The translations under genes were made by a program, and so were the position numbers. Source: Myoxocephalus aenaeus (taxonomy: Eukaryota > Chordata > Actinopteri > Perciformes > Cottidae). Taken from it: a stretch of 64,000 bases of DNA. How positions within the stretch are numbered: position 1 is the first letter of the stretch; each line of letters opens with the position of its first letter. The stretch covers positions 3,156,001-3,220,000 of the forward strand of contig JBAMJR010000001.1 of NCBI GenBank assembly GCA_038501785.1, in the 5' to 3' direction. Shown in pieces: positions 46,650-60,394 of the stretch. A model generated the notes under the pieces. It searched no databases, was not told where the DNA came from, and saw nothing but the letters and a program-made list of their open reading frames with translations.

Positions 46650-49600
46650 CACAGTGTATTTCTCTAATGTAACCACTAGGAAACCAGGATGTAAACAAGT
46701 TAAACCTGGAGGAGAAATGAAACTGGATATGATCCTTTCATTGTCATATTCTTCTTTCCTCAACTACAGAATCGTTGATACTTGCGTACGGATACACATA
46801 ATCGTGCAATACTCTGCATACTTCTAATTCCTATTTGATGATGTTTATGGGGCCTGGAGTTTGTTAGTCAGCTGGTTGCCACCAATCATTGTTGACGATT
46901 CGGTACCTGACCTGTAGATATCTCCATGGGTGGCTGTTTAGGGAAACCTGTGTGTGTTTTGACGGCGCTGTTTGTGTGTCTGGGGCGGCGGTTGTGATTG
47001 GGAGGGGGTATCTTTGCAGGACAGTTTCTAAACTTGGGTGTTCTTACTGCTTCTTGTGGGGGACTCTAAATGTGTCAAGATACACCACTTTTGGCTCAAG
47101 ATGTGAAAAACCTGGACCACCTTGATGATGGAATGATGACGCAAACACAGTAACCAAATGGTCTTCCGCCTTTCCCTATTTATTGGTCACTCCGGACGCC
47201 ACTTCAAGGCAAAGTCACTTTGATATATTATGGCTCAAGAAAGGCCAAATGTGGCGTTAGTGTTACACACGACCAGTAACGGCTCTGCGTCAGAGCTTTC
47301 CCATCAGTTTAGATGGCAAACCTGAAAAACCTTTTGTCGTAGCATGTGGGTAATGTTTTACAACCTCAACCTGGTCATAACTTTCACTGTAAGAATAATT
47401 AATGGAAATAACATAACTTAAAAAGGACCTACCTTTTGCCTTTTCAACTAATCCGTGATAGTTTTCTGGAATTCGATTTTTTTTTAAGATTTGGAAAAAA
47501 TGTCCTGGCGTACAATGTCTTGAAGACGCAGGCTATGAAATACGATGTGCAGTTCATATTCAAATTTTGTTAGATTGTGTGTGTGTGTGTGTGTATTTGT
47601 GAGTTCGAGAGAGGGTTTCACCCTGGGGGCTGCTCTGTGGCCCACCCAGGCGAAGTTAACCCCTTTGTTGTCTGATTGTAAAGCTCTGTGATTAGCAATG
47701 GATGGGTTAGTTTCTCTCCCTTTGTCTCTGTTTCTCCCTCATGCACATACACCACTGATCAATGTCATGAGGAAAGGGAAGTTAAAAAAAAAAAAAGACA
47801 GGGAAGAGGGGATTAACCACAGACTTGTGTACATGTGTGTAAAGGTTGTGCAGGGAAAGGGTTAATGTGTGTCTCTGTGTATCAATAGGCGCAACAGATT
47901 TTAGAAGCATAGGAATGTGTGTCCACTATGGAGACCCCAAGAGGGAAAAGGAGATGGAGAAAGGCCTCCTGTTAAGTGTGTCCTTGTCTACATACTTACA
48001 TGTACTCGCGTACAGTAGGGTGGTAAAAATAAAAGAAACGCTGCAGTTTTTGATGATGCAATCAAATGATTCAATTTCTGTTTATGGTGTTTTATGGATT
48101 AATGTGCACCTGGCGTATCATCAGTGTGGCTCTGAGAGTATCTGACTCCAGAAAACTGGAAAAAACTTCAAAAACATATTTATTTGTGTATTCAACTCCA
48201 AAAGAGGAAGATTCAGGTTAACTTTAAAGCCACGTCTGAGTGTAAAACTGGATTCCGTCAGGTATTTAAAGGCCCATTGTAAACTAGCTTCAACTATAAG
48301 TGATGTGGTATACGGCACTGGTCTGTGCCTGATAGTGTTCATGTCCATATAAAAAAAAAAAAAAAGTGAATAGACAAATAAATATGCATGACAGCGGCCT
48401 ACCTCACACCGGAGATAATCAATATTCTGTATGATGATCACACGGCCAAATACACCTGTTTCTGGTTTCATTAATACACATTTTTCAATCAATTTGTAAA
48501 AAATGCCTAAAAAATATATTAAGAAATCTACATTTCACTGTGTCAAGATCGTGACTTGTGTCACTGTATTTAACAAAGTCTGTAGTCTTTCAATTTCATC
48601 CGTGTGGATTCCTGCAAGGGGTTCGGTAACAGGGTGGAGTTTGCTATTAGTCCATTACAGTTTTCTTATTCAGCTATATCCTATCCCTACTCTAAATCCT
48701 GCTGCATCTATACTTTCCATGAACACAAACACACACAACACACAACACACACACAACACACACACACACACACACTTCCGTTGGGCTTCCGTTCCGTAGT
48801 TCCATCAGATGTCCCATACTGGCCTTTTATAGACATGTTGAGATAGCAGAGATATCCTGAGAGATAGACATGAAGCCACACACACACACACTCACACACA
48901 CACTAGTATAGTAATAGTGATAGGCATACACTCTCAAAACCCCAAACTTATAAACACACACAGTCACCTCCGTACCTTTACACACACAACAGTTAAGAGC
49001 CCACAGACTCAGATGCACACACACTCAGAATCAGTCGTAGACACTATTGCAGCAGAAACGCTTGTTCCCACGCACCAGACTACTGGGGAAGTGAAAACAA
49101 GAGCAACAGGAACCGCCACACCATGAGAGGGAGGGGTGGGAGAGATGAGGGTGCTAGGGAGAGGAAAAGGGGAGGGAGGGAGGGAGAGAAGTGAGACCAG
49201 AGGTGATGGCAGGGAGGTAAAAAGACTGACGGGGTGCAGTGAAAGCCAATCAGAAAGAGACAGTTGGTCAGGGTTAGGCACGGCTCAACGTTACAGTTTT
49301 TTAGGGTCAGGCATGCGGGTCAGAAATGTACCAATTGTTTAATTTATTAGAAGGTATGTCCAAAGTTAATACCAAAGTTAATTGTCATGTTTAGTCTTTA
49401 TGTAAGTAAATTAATCTGGAGTTTTGCCCACATCCTCTTTATGCCACTCGCCATCATCGCAGAATTGATATTGTGTATGTGCAACTCAACAGAGATGAGA
49501 AGGAAGCAAGATGACTCACTCCTTAGCTACTTGCATCATCCGCTGCAGATTAAAAAGTGTTTAACTTTTTTCTTTTTCTTTTACCATTTTCACGTTTAGA

Positions 49601-49730
49601 ACGGCTTGGCGTTTTACTTGCCTCGGTTACGCGGGCAATCCTTATTGTTGACCTCTGTAGGGGAGAAAGACAAAAATAACACACAGCCGTTGAGAAGGAA
49701 TTACAGAGAGATTGTGCGAGAAAGTCTGAA
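46650..49730. other. Noncoding stretch with short CA arrays
   Basis: No exon was recognised. It contains TG/CA patches (47575-47594, 48725-48776, 48880-48902), a poly-A run at about 48351-48365, and a GA/GGGA-rich patch at 49120-49200. Open frames here have no familiar sequence. Confidence 0.5.
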
Positions 49731-49734
49731 ATAA

Positions 49735-49837
<103 letters not shown>

Positions 49838-51079
49838 AAGCGAGGCGAGTGTTTGTTGAGTGAGGAAGAGCGAGAGGAAGAGAGAGTGACTGAGAAAGGT
49901 GGCATTGAAGGAAGAGGAGGGGTAAAGGAGGCGAGGCGATAGAAAGACTTGTTGTCTGTCCTTTGATCTACAAAGAGAGCCGCGGGCTGAGAAACAGGAG
50001 GAATGTGAGAGGTTGAGACACGTTTAAAGTTACCCTCCACTGGCTGTGTGTGTGTGTGTATATTTGTGCATGTGAGTGAAATCGGGTTGGTCAGTATCGG
50101 GTTGTACGTATGTGTTAAAATGCAGTTTTTTCAGACCCTTTTTCATCGACTCAGGTTCTCACGCCTGAATTCACGACTGTTATTTTTGTTATTATTTTGC
50201 ACATTCTGCTTGTTATCATTTGCAGATAACCACAAATATGCACAGTGGTTTCACACAAGCCATGAAACCCTGACGCGCAGATTTATAAACCTGTACAAAT
50301 GTTGTGTGTCTATAAGTGCATTTCAGCTGTGTGGCTTCATTTGCATTTGTGTGCCGTCTCTGTGCATGTACCGTTTATTTTTTGTGGTGACAAAATAGGT
50401 TTTGTGTGTCCCGCCGTTTTCCCCCTCTCCCTCCCCTCTCCGGAGACGAGAGGGGAGCGACAGAGAGAAAGGGGGGGGGCATTCCATAGGCACGCCAAGA
50501 CATTCCGAGGGAAACCATCCCAAATATTTCCCACTGTGTGTGGCGAGGGCTGCGCGTCTCCTGTTACACACATACGGTTCCAGAAACTACTAAAAGCGAA
50601 TACACACACACGTTGGGTGAAAGCGTTGCTCACACACAAACACTCTCTCCGGCACACACACATTCAGACAGATAGTGGGTGCACTTATGAGAGGCTGATG
50701 AGCAGCCTGAATGTCTTTTTGTCTGGAGGGCGAAGGGCTGTCTGTCTTTCTGTCTGTAGGGGATCCAAATCAGGAAAGGCCATTGTGACTGTTGTGTAAC
50801 TTCATTGTGTTGAGTTTATGAATAATCATAAGGCATGACTGCAAATATCCAGCTTTCCCTTTGCTGCTCAGAGCTGTAACTTTTTCTGTGAAATGGGATG
50901 TTGACTCTTTTGGGTCATAATTCATCAAAAATATGAAAGTGTTCCTGTGTGCTTCACTGGCAAACAATGAATGGGGAACAGTGGCTCACACTAATGAAGA
51001 AGTCCTATGCAAAGGTAAATATAAGTCACATTTATTATACTATACAGATGTATCGGATTAATAATCAAAGCAAATCATT

Positions 51080-51370
51080 AGGTCTGGGTGATATGGTTGA
51101 AATCACTGTCCTAATATAATTAATATATATATTGCTGATAGAGATATAGCATAAATAAATACAAAATCACATATTGTGATAATCATATAATATAATCAAA
51201 CTGAAAGTGTTATACCGTACATGAGAACAAACTCTTTGTATCTATAAGTGAAAAAACGTCGGCAACTAATGTGTAGGTTCTTAGTCCCAGCTTGGTCAGG
51301 AGAGGTAGAGGTATGTCATCATAAGATCATATCACAATATGACTCTGTCGAAAGTTGCTAATTGATAGTA
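51080..51370. mobile_element. Possible degraded MITE (GGGTGATATGG type)
   Basis: GGTCTGGGTGATATGGTTGAAATC and a series of ATATTGTGATAATCATATAATAT and ATCATATCACAATATGAC phrases resemble a common fish repeat that starts GGTGGGCGATATGGC and is full of ATCACGATAT. It is strongly diverged and AT-rich, so chance similarity is possible. Confidence 0.35.
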
Positions 51371-52499
51371 ACAGGATAAAAAGTACTGTGCATTTTGTGC
51401 ATGTGTTAAAGAAATACTTCTCCCACAAAAGGACCATTTGTATACAAATCACTCACCATGTGTTACCTTGAATTCTTAAAGAAATCTTTGTTTCTCGCAT
51501 GCCTCAACAGTGAACGAAGAATCAAAAACAGAGAAAGATGTTTGAGGAAAAAGCCTTTAGTTAGAATGTGAAATGCTGAAATCACACTGTTTAATGATTA
51601 GGAATCCCTGTTAAGATAAAAGCATAGATACCAACATGTGATAGCTGCACCATGTGCTTAGTCTGCTGTTGTGAATAAATGTTGAAATTGTGAGAAGCAG
51701 ACAGTTTTTTTGGGGCGGGGGGTGGAAACTGGTGTGAAAATCCCACAGAACAATTTGCAGCATGAAACCTGTGAGATGCATCTTTAGTATCCCTGACTCA
51801 TTTTGAAGTTTATTCTCATGGCTGACAGAGCAGACACAATAGCAGATACACGTTCACATGCACACAGATAGATAAGGTGGAAGATGAGCCATCACTCACC
51901 CAGCATCTGGTCTTTATGAAATCATGCCTGCTCTTTTTTTCCCACAGTCTAGTTGGCCCCAGGACAGCACAGCAACGCAATGACACCTGTGTGTGCGGGT
52001 GCATGCATGATATGTATCTGCATGCTTGTGTGTGAATGTGTTACTTAAGCACCACTGAGGCTTCTCTTACCACTCAGAGGGGCGGATGAATGTGTGTTAG
52101 GTTGCTTTTTTTTTTTTTTTAGGATATTTAATTACACATCTAAGAGTCATTCAAGAAGTGATAATTTGTTCAGAGGACAGTTTTCTACTTCTCCCAACTG
52201 TATGCACGTATCACTTGATCACACCATACAGGTGTTGTCAATTACATTTTCTAAGCTCCACTTAAATGTAACATTGTGTTGATTAGCCTTGATAAGTAGG
52301 TAGCCTATATGGCTGTCAATCATATAGGAATTGTTTACAGTTGTGCAGTTGTAAACCAGAATTGGAAATATAGGCCAATTGAAGCACCTGCGTTGTGCAA
52401 TCTGTATATTGAAACATGTTCAAACAACGTCTTTACTAGTTTGTGTTTCAACTTCCTAAAAGAGCAGGTATACAGAGAACAGCATTCTTTTTTTTTTAA

Positions 52500-53250
52500 T
52501 GTCACCATTTGAATATACTGTAAACAGTGTTTTTAAAATTGACCTGCTGCTCTCTAGATGTGGCCGTAGTATTTCTATCTCTCTCTGCTTCCAATCTCAG
52601 TCTCTTATTCGCCTCCCCGCTGTGTTGTACCACATCTTTTCTCCCCTGTTTGGCTTCTTTACCCTTTTTTGGGGTTTATACACATCATTCATGCCAACAC
52701 ATTTGTGCCTGGTTGATGATTTCTACAAAACACGATTCACGTTTAGGTATCAGGTTTCATGTATCAACATTAATATCATATAATAACAAAAGAATAGACT
52801 TTCCATTCGCGTTCTCTTGGCGGGTACTCGCAATCTACTATCATATGCATATCACAATTTGTATGCATATCACAATACCCATATACCTTCTTATAAGACA
52901 CAAGGCCACAATTATATGCAAACATAGATTTTACAGTAACACATTATTTCATACAACATTTTGCTATTCACATATCCTTTTTCAGTTGTTCTTCACCTTC
53001 TCTAATCCCCCCTGTTCCTCCAATTTCCCCTTTTTTTTTCACCCCAACATTGCTCCCTCTCAGTATCTGTTTCTCCTTCTCACCCTCTACTTGGCCCTCT
53101 CTCTCTCTCTCGCTTTCTCTCTCTCTCTCTCTCTCCACCGTTCTCACCCTGCCTCCCGCTCCACTCCCAGTCTCACTCTCCTCCGTTTCAGATTAGCCAA
53201 GGCGAGGAATCCGGTGCAGCCGGCAGCTGGAATGTCCTGTTTGTCTTGCT
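52500..53250. other. Pyrimidine-rich stretch with a CT array
   Basis: Plus-strand CT-rich from about 52985, with a CT microsatellite at 53095-53133. A 261-codon open frame crosses it (52527-53312) but is low-complexity Leu/Ser/Phe and then Val/Cys from the TG array. I do not regard it as a gene. Confidence 0.6.
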
Positions 53251-53254
<4 letters not shown>

Positions 53255-53297
<43 letters not shown>

Positions 53298-53314
53298 TGT
53301 GTGAGTGTGTGAGT
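53255..53314. repeat. (TG)n microsatellite
   Basis: About 60 bp of TG with GAGTG interruptions at its 3' end. Confidence 0.95.
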
Positions 53315-53476
53315 GAGAAGTTGGTGAGGCTGGTGCTGCTTTTTGATGTGTTCCATTGTCTGAGAGCCAAGCTGCTTCCTGTCCCTGCTTTCCCCATAAG
53401 CCTGAGAGAAACAGAGAGGAGGAAAAAGAAAAGGGAGAGAAATTGAGAGAATACATTGCAGGGACAGGTTGAGATG

Positions 53477-53620
53477 GAGAGCGAGAGAGAGAGAGAGAGA
53501 AGCAAGAAGGTGGAATAAGAGGGAGAATGTAGAAAGGGGAGATGGGGGTGAGATGGCTAGGAAGACAAGGATGAGAGAGGAAGTGATGGAGGGATGGAAA
53601 AGGGAGGAAGAGAGGTGAGA

Positions 53621-53654
<34 letters not shown>

Positions 53655-53745
53655 CAATAGGGCTTTTCCTCCAAACACCAATACAATGAAGTAGTGCGTA
53701 ATTTCCCATGTCCCCCACACCCACACACACACACACACACACACA
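53477..53745. repeat. GA arrays and a CA array
   Basis: GA runs at about 53477-53502 and 53621-53651, embedded in a purine-rich segment from 53400, are followed by a CA run at 53709-53745. The region is a mirror in composition of the CT-rich segment 150 bp upstream. Confidence 0.95.
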
Positions 53746-54070
53746 TACAGTTTCTCAGTGGTGTTATAGCTGTATTCACTATATTCAGCCAATTGCACTT
53801 GAGTGTTTATAATTTTTCTGTGGTCTGTGGACAGCACAGGCAATTCAGATACAGAGAGGATGAGGAAGAATGAGCATAACGGGGTGATGAAGATGAGGCA
53901 AGAGAGGCAGAGGAACACGATGTCTGTGTGCATCGAGAAATGAAAAACAGTTGCGGAGAAAGAAAAGTCCAGAGGAGAATTGCTCAAAATTACATTTGCG
54001 TGCATGCTGTGTATGTGCTACACTTTCCTGTGAAAATGTGGACGTGCATAAATCATTCAACATGTGTTTT

Positions 54071-54179
<109 letters not shown>

Positions 54180-54317
54180 AGCGAATTGCTGGCCGGTGGA
54201 GGGGTTTTGACGGGGCAGAGCAGAGCATTCCTGCTGGGTGGTGATGTCATGAGAACTAGCTCTCCGCTCGCAGACAGACAGCCCTGTTTATGTTCCCCTC
54301 CAGAGGAGAAACCACAC

Positions 54318-54349
<32 letters not shown>

Positions 54350-54379
54350 TGTGTGCGAGAGAGAGAGAGCATGAATGTG

Positions 54380-56055
54380 CGTGTCTGTCTGACTGCGTTA
54401 TTGGTTCATGGGGGAGGTGGGGAAGCCGAGAGGCACTCGAGAGGGTCTACTTTCCCCTGCCGCTCAGGGAGAGGGAACCACTTACTGATGCCTTCCTCTC
54501 AAACATACACAGAGAAAGAGGAAGTTTCTCATGTTTTTCAGAGTACAGTAGCTGCGCAGCCAGACCTCGCTGCTCGGAGTGATTGCCCTCTGCGTCTAAA
54601 TAGTCTCCTTTGGGAGGCAGAATTCTTTGCAACGTAATAACTAAGCTTGGGTCAGCAAATGACAACAGCACCATACAAGTTATTAAAAATGCATTATTGT
54701 TCACTGTGTTGAATTCTTGGCAAATATGTACATTTTTTAGATCCATAAATCAGGCTGAAAACCTAATGAGGGCACGCTAAGTGCTGGAATATATGATACC
54801 ATTTGCAAAAGTAGGTCAAAATCTGTTGATCATAAATTAGGAAATATTTGTGAACAATTGGATTAAAGCCCCATAAAGCGTGTGTACAACTATCTTGTCT
54901 ACAAACTATCTTGTCGCAAATAAAGATTACCCACAAAATGTGCTTCCACCAATGAGACGGAAATTAAGTAGGTAACCGTAGGAACATTTTGTGGGAACTA
55001 ACTTCGGCAATCGTGTTTTCCTCTCCCAGACACTGCTGGTATGATTGTCTTTGTGTCTGTGGTCATGGTATAATGGTTTCCCTTGCGATAGTGAAATGTG
55101 ATCTTCGGTCTTTGCAGCTTAGTGAATCATAGATCATTCTCCCACACTCAACACGCTGTGCAACATAGCAAACCATCCAAACTCATTCTGCCTGCGCTGC
55201 ACACAGCGAGGATGATAAAGAACTCTTGTCAGCCGTGCTAATACCTGCCAGTGAGAAATAGCTGAGAGGTTTAGGGTCGTTATTATCACAACCCTGTGGC
55301 ACACGGGCCCACTTTAGTAGCTTGGGTAACTCCTCCACATGCAGTCATGCTTTGGAGGCAGCCATGCTTGCTCACATGTGATATTACAAATGAGTCCTTT
55401 TGGCAGAAACCCAATTTGTTTTTTTTACCTTCTATTTGCTGTGACTTCCAGGAGAGAGAATAACTTGATTGTAGGTTTGAGCCAAGAATATGAGGGTTAC
55501 ATCAGTTTGTCTGGAGGCAAACCACTTTACAGGCCAACATGGAGCCAGTCTTCTGTTCACTGATTGATTCAAGACTGCTTATTACCCTTTTGTTGACATT
55601 CTTCCAAATTTGAAGTTAGGATTTTATTTTGGTTTCACTTCGTGACCAAACTGCATTGTGGCACCCAGCTCTAGGGTGCAAAACTAAAAGTTTACAATTG
55701 ATATGTGGCGGCATATTTTCCCACTTTTAGGCTCTAGTAGGCATTTTATTGTTAAAGACAATATCTGAGAAGAAGGGATGCCTCGTCCTCAGCTGGTTTG
55801 TGCTTACAGTAACAGCTTTAAGGAGTCCTAGGAAGCGAGTCATGTTAGCCTTCCCTGCTGTGTTTTGCTAATGTTAGGTTATTAACTGCATAATTTTAGA
55901 TACCTTTCAGTCCATGATTGCTGCCTCTGTTTGTGATGAATGTGTGTGGTCTGTTGTGCGTGTGCTTAGAGTCACACAAGAGTAGGGGTATTGAAATTCT
56001 GTGGTTGAATGTGTCTTCCTGTCTCCTTGTTTATAGAGTTTCGTGACTATGATTG
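54380..56055. other. Noncoding stretch, nothing recognised
   Basis: Mixed composition. No exon with coherent splice sites and frame, and no recognised repeat. Confidence 0.5.
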
Positions 56056-56056
56056 G

Positions 56057-56121
56057 CGCTGGGTGTGCCTGCTTCAACGTACACAGGCATTGTGTGTACG
56101 TTGAAGCAGGCACACCCAGCG
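56057..56121. repeat. Perfect inverted repeat: 29-bp arms, 7-base loop
   Basis: The arm 56057-56085 (starting CGCTGGGTGTGCC) is the exact reverse complement of 56093-56121 across a GGCATTG loop. The flanks do not continue the pairing except for one G-T. Confidence 0.95.
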
Positions 56122-56391
56122 TGCTAACCATGACAAACCCAGCTGGATTCTAACATTAACTTATAATAATAATATTGTTAATGACTAATTTGATGTAGTG
56201 GTTCTCCAATATTGGCAGCGTTGTTCAGAACATAGATAAACTAACAGATCGGCGTTCACATCAATGCATCAGTTTTGGACAAATTTCCTTCAAGGTGTTG
56301 ATGATGATACTGACCATTTGTAACCTCCGGATTGATTCTATTCAGCAATTCAGAAAGCCTTCTTGCTCTGTTTCCTTGCAAAGTCTGACTG

Positions 56392-56592
56392 GTTGTCAGT
56401 GGACAACCAGCATGCCCGTCTTTGAATCAGAGGATCGGTGGTTCGAGCCCCGGCTCTGCTAGTCCATGTCGATGTGTCCTTGAGCAAGACACTTAACCCC
56501 TAATTGCTCCCCGTTGCTGTGTCTACAGTGTTTTGAGCAAAAATGTAAGTCGCATTGGATAAAAGCATCAGCTAAATGTAATGTAATGTCAG
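56392..56592 (+). mobile_element. tRNA-derived SINE, nearly complete
   Basis: A tRNA-like head carries a GGTGGTTCGAGCCCC B box (about 56437-56451). A conserved body, GATGTGTCCTTGAGCAAGACAC and TTAACCCCTAATTGCTCC, follows. The tail, GTAAGTCGCATTGGATAAAAGCATCAGC and TAAATGTAATGTAATG, is well known in fish SINEs. The A-box half is eroded. The copy at 1-137 is the same family in the opposite orientation. Confidence 0.75.
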
Positions 56593-56998
56593 TAGACCCT
56601 TCTGGCGATGGCAGAAGGAACATGTACGGGAAGGGTAAAGCGAGGGGAGATCCACTAGTTAATCCTTAGTGAAAGCGGGTAAACAAATATCCTGATACAT
56701 GGTCAAGTAAAGTCTATGTGCGGGAAACACTGGTGTGTGGAAAACATATACTCTCTGAAAAGCAAGCGATTCTGGTCCACAGGAACCATAAGCCCTGTAG
56801 TTTTATTTTCTAGCATCAATCAAGAACTGATTTACTCTTTTAGTGCCACGTGAATGTGTTTAATGCAAATGATGGGATGGAAAACCAGCAAGGTGGGAAC
56901 CTCTGACCTACGCAGCTTTACAACAATAACCCTGCACCCTTTGTGGGCTGAGTTTATTTTTTAGACACCCCTGCGTATGTGCACTCTGTGTGTTAGGC

Positions 56999-57008
56999 CG
57001 TGTGTGCG

Positions 57009-57057
<49 letters not shown>

Positions 57058-57174
57058 GTGTGCGCGCAGTTTCTGAGAATGAGTTGTGTAAACAATTAAA
57101 TTTAAACCTCATGGAGACAGAGATAATAGATGGTAACCCCCCACATAGTCTGTGGTTTGTGAACTCAACCACTG

Positions 57175-57271
<97 letters not shown>
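56999..57271. repeat. Two (TG)n microsatellites
   Basis: TG runs at 56999-57064 (with CGTGTG interruptions) and 57178-57271 (pure), about 110 bp apart. Confidence 0.97.
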
Positions 57272-57272
<1 letters not shown>

Positions 57273-57639
57273 ATGCTCCTGGGATATACTGCTTTTTTCT
57301 CTTGTCTCTGATGTGTGGACCTGCATACATCATCACTGCGACTCTGCTCTCACAGTTTATGTTCTGGGTGTAGGTCTGTACATTCTGTGAGCATTCTTTA
57401 CATGTCTGATCTGCGTTCGCGTCTAGTTGTACTGCTTGTACGTGCATGTGTAGGCCTTGGGAATGTGAGACCAGTTCGGCCTTAAAACTTTTAAACTAAG
57501 TCTTGTCGTGGTTCTTCCCAAAGCCTGCAGTTTGCGTGATGTGATGCTATCAGGAGGTTAGAAGTCTGTTTGCTTTGGGAGCTGCAGGCTTGGCAGGCAC
57601 ATACACACACACACACACACACACGTTCTGTGTTTTGTT

Positions 57640-59420
57640 CTCTTTTCCTCCTCTGTTACTCACAGAGTCAGATTAATGGAAAAGTCCTTGCCGGGTGGGA
57701 ATGGTCACAGCCAGGACCCCCCACCCCAGGGAGCAAAGAGGTAGACGGCTGGAGAGGTCAGGCTGCTTGACCTGGGAAAGGCCTGAAAGAGCAAAGGGGG
57801 CTGTGTGGATAGATAGATGGATTGATAGAAATCGGAGGAGAAAAGAGGCGCGAGAGAGTACAGAGAAGAGATAAATATGGTGAACAAAATAGAGAAAGTA
57901 GGAGAAAGAATAAACAGATAGATACTCTAAGTTTAGGGATTGGAAGCCTATGATACTCAACTTAAGGCCCATGTGCCTGGTGGCCTGACGACCATTTCTA
58001 ATTCACAATGGCATTTCTTTTTGTACTGTAATCTAAGAAAGGTGCCACAGAGCTTAAACAAGCATACAATTTGAAAAATAGATCTTGTTTATAAAAAGAA
58101 GTGCCAGGGGATACAGAGGTCTGGGCTAAGTCCAGCATGTCTTTAAATCCTAAAAATGTCATCCAGTTGCAGCTATTAAATACTTGAAGGTAATTATAGG
58201 CCTGGTATCAATCCTTGTGCCAATGTAGTTGATAAGTTAATAAGTCAGTTAATTTGAAAATAAGGATTTTAAAAGAAAGATAAGTTATTGGGCCTTTTAC
58301 TGTCATTTTATTGATACATATGATTTATGTTACTCCCCCTAGCCTCCTTTCATTTTACAAAATTGTCCCCTGGGCAAAGCAAGCGACTGAGAGACACGCA
58401 GGATATAAATGGGATGGAAAATTTTACCCAAAGTAGGTAAAAGAAAAAATGATGATGCGCAACTTGCGTCTTTTCCCCATTTCCTCCTCCTCCCCTTTCA
58501 GGCCAAGGAAAATCAGTGTCTAATGTTTCTCACAGGAAGTCCAGCATTTTAACTGTCATGAAGTCTGAGAATTATGTTTACATGTGTGCAGCATTTCCAA
58601 TGCATCAATACAAACATGCCAAACAAGTGTGAGCAGTTTTGATACATTGTCAGTCATTTTTTGTTTTGTAATCCTCTTTTTTAAAGTGTCTATTCAAGCT
58701 GTGATGTTATCATTGCTGGGAATCACATCTCTGACACCCTTCCATATTTTCCTATGACAAAGGGCCCAGTAAGGCGATAATACATACACAATGAAAAATC
58801 CTATGGTACCAAATACACATAATCAAATTAATAAAAAAAACAATGGCTATAAATAAAGGCTGGACCCATTTCAAAGATAAATGCAATGAGATGATACAAC
58901 TGAAGAGTGACCATGATTAAAGGAAAAGCCAAAAAGTGAATATGAAATTGTGACATATCACAATCAAGATGTTTCATTGATTAAAGTGTACAAACCTCCC
59001 ATCCCCTAGTATTGGTTAAAAGTTACGATTACTATTTGCTAATATGTTTAATGTTCAAATACCAATCATTCCAGTCATCTCACTCTTCACGCTTTTGTTT
59101 GTGTGCTCTCTGAGGTACATGGTTGCGGGTGTTACTGGGTGTGTGATGGTGTAATATTAGTGTGTTGTTAGGGTGTGAGTGCTTGTGGTTACGGGTGTAG
59201 CCTTTTTGCGTGGGACGCTTGTGTCTTAACTTGTGGACCGTTAAAAGTGTGTGTATGTGTGAGAAGGAAAGCTCTCGGTACGTCCCACCAACTCAAATCA
59301 AATTGCCGTATCCATTGATCAATTAATGTTGCAACTCAAGCCACCCAGCGTCCCCTTTGTGACGATGGAAACCAGAGGTGACTGGAGTGCCTGAGTACCT
59401 GTCTGTCTGGCTGATCCCAT
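57640..59420. other. Noncoding stretch, nothing recognised
   Basis: After a CA run at 57597-57625, the region is AT-rich with no exon or clear repeat. The 58.48-58.62 kb segment has ordinary complexity and could hold a conserved noncoding element, but I cannot test that here. Confidence 0.45.
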
Positions 59421-59429
59421 GGACCTCCG

Positions 59430-59460
<31 letters not shown>

Positions 59461-59669
59461 CCTCCTTGGATGCAGCGAGCCCTTTCTTTCTTTCTTTCCC
59501 TCCATTTTCCTGCTGTCTATTTTGGTCAACTGGTGGCCCGTTCCCACAGTGCTGCTGTTCCCATGGTTATCGCCGCGGAGATAGCGAATGGGGGTTGGGG
59601 TGGTGGGCTTGACAGGGAGCGGGAGAGACAGCGTTGCTCTGTTCGAGGAGATAGGGGACTCTGTGGCTG

Positions 59670-60330
59670 GAGGGGGGGCGAGGGGGGGTGGATTGGGGTG
59701 GGGGGGGTGAAGTGTATGGGGTTGAGAGTGTGTGTGATGTGTAGCTCCCATGAACATCACAGGTGGCCCGTGGGGATTAAGCCAATGGGATCTCATTAGA
59801 TTCACAATTTAAATTTAATCTGCGGGTTGATATTCATATCTTCAATTAAAAACATATGTCGTATGTATTTTGAGGAATCCATCATATTCGATGTGACGCA
59901 GACTTGCAGATACTGTTCATGATGTGGGGTCAAAATCGTCCTCGGATGTGAACATAATGTCTTTCTGACCTGATGTGAGACTTCTTTCTGAGGGTAGATG
60001 CTACTTAGCTTAGGTGGGGTGCAAAAAGAGAGGTGGCAAAGGAAGTGGAGGGGAAGGGTAGGAGCCAGGACCTGGGAAGGGGGGGGGCGGGGGGTGAGGG
60101 CAAGCGAAAGGAGGGAGCAAGGGAGGGGTGCGGGTGGGAGTGCGGGGCTCAGAAAGAGGGACGGATTCAGTTCCCACACTTCTAATTACTGTGTCACTGG
60201 AGACTGAAAGGGGACTGCCCCTGGCCCTAGGGAATTTGCTGGGACCGGTCGCAGAGAGGGAGCAGCGGTGGAGGGAGGGAAGGGGGCAGAGGAGCGGAGG
60301 GAGGGAGGGAGGGAGCGAGGGAAGGGTGGA
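59670..60330 (+). other. G-rich, purine-rich tract with G-quadruplex potential
   Basis: 59670-59708 has four long G runs (seven, seven, four, eight or more) separated by short spacers. 60074-60100 has a second cluster (GGGAAGGGGGGGGGCGGGGGGTGAGGG). GGGAGGGA repeats follow near 60295-60320. The plus strand is strongly purine-rich from about 60000 to 60330. Confidence 0.85.
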
Positions 60331-60394
60331 ATTAAAGTGGGTGTATGACACAGGAACTCTCTCCATCGTCCTTTCTTTTGGTTTTACCTCATTG

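Noticed and set aside
49136..49342. Gly/Arg/Glu-rich frame near 49.2 kb
   Set aside because: It arises from GGGA-type purine repeats and has no domain or splice evidence.
52527..53312. 261-codon open frame on the plus strand
   Set aside because: Low-complexity Leu/Ser/Phe from CT-rich DNA followed by Val-Cys repeats from the TG array. No recognisable domain and no coherent splice context.
53193..54005. 270-codon open frame on the minus strand
   Set aside because: It is the complement of GA- and TG-rich microsatellite sequence (Ser-Leu and Thr-His runs), an artefact of repeats lacking stop codons in that frame.
59323..59805. 160-codon minus-strand frame across the G-rich tract
   Set aside because: Proline-rich translation of the C-rich complement plus a TG-derived Val-Cys run. 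Composition alone explains it.
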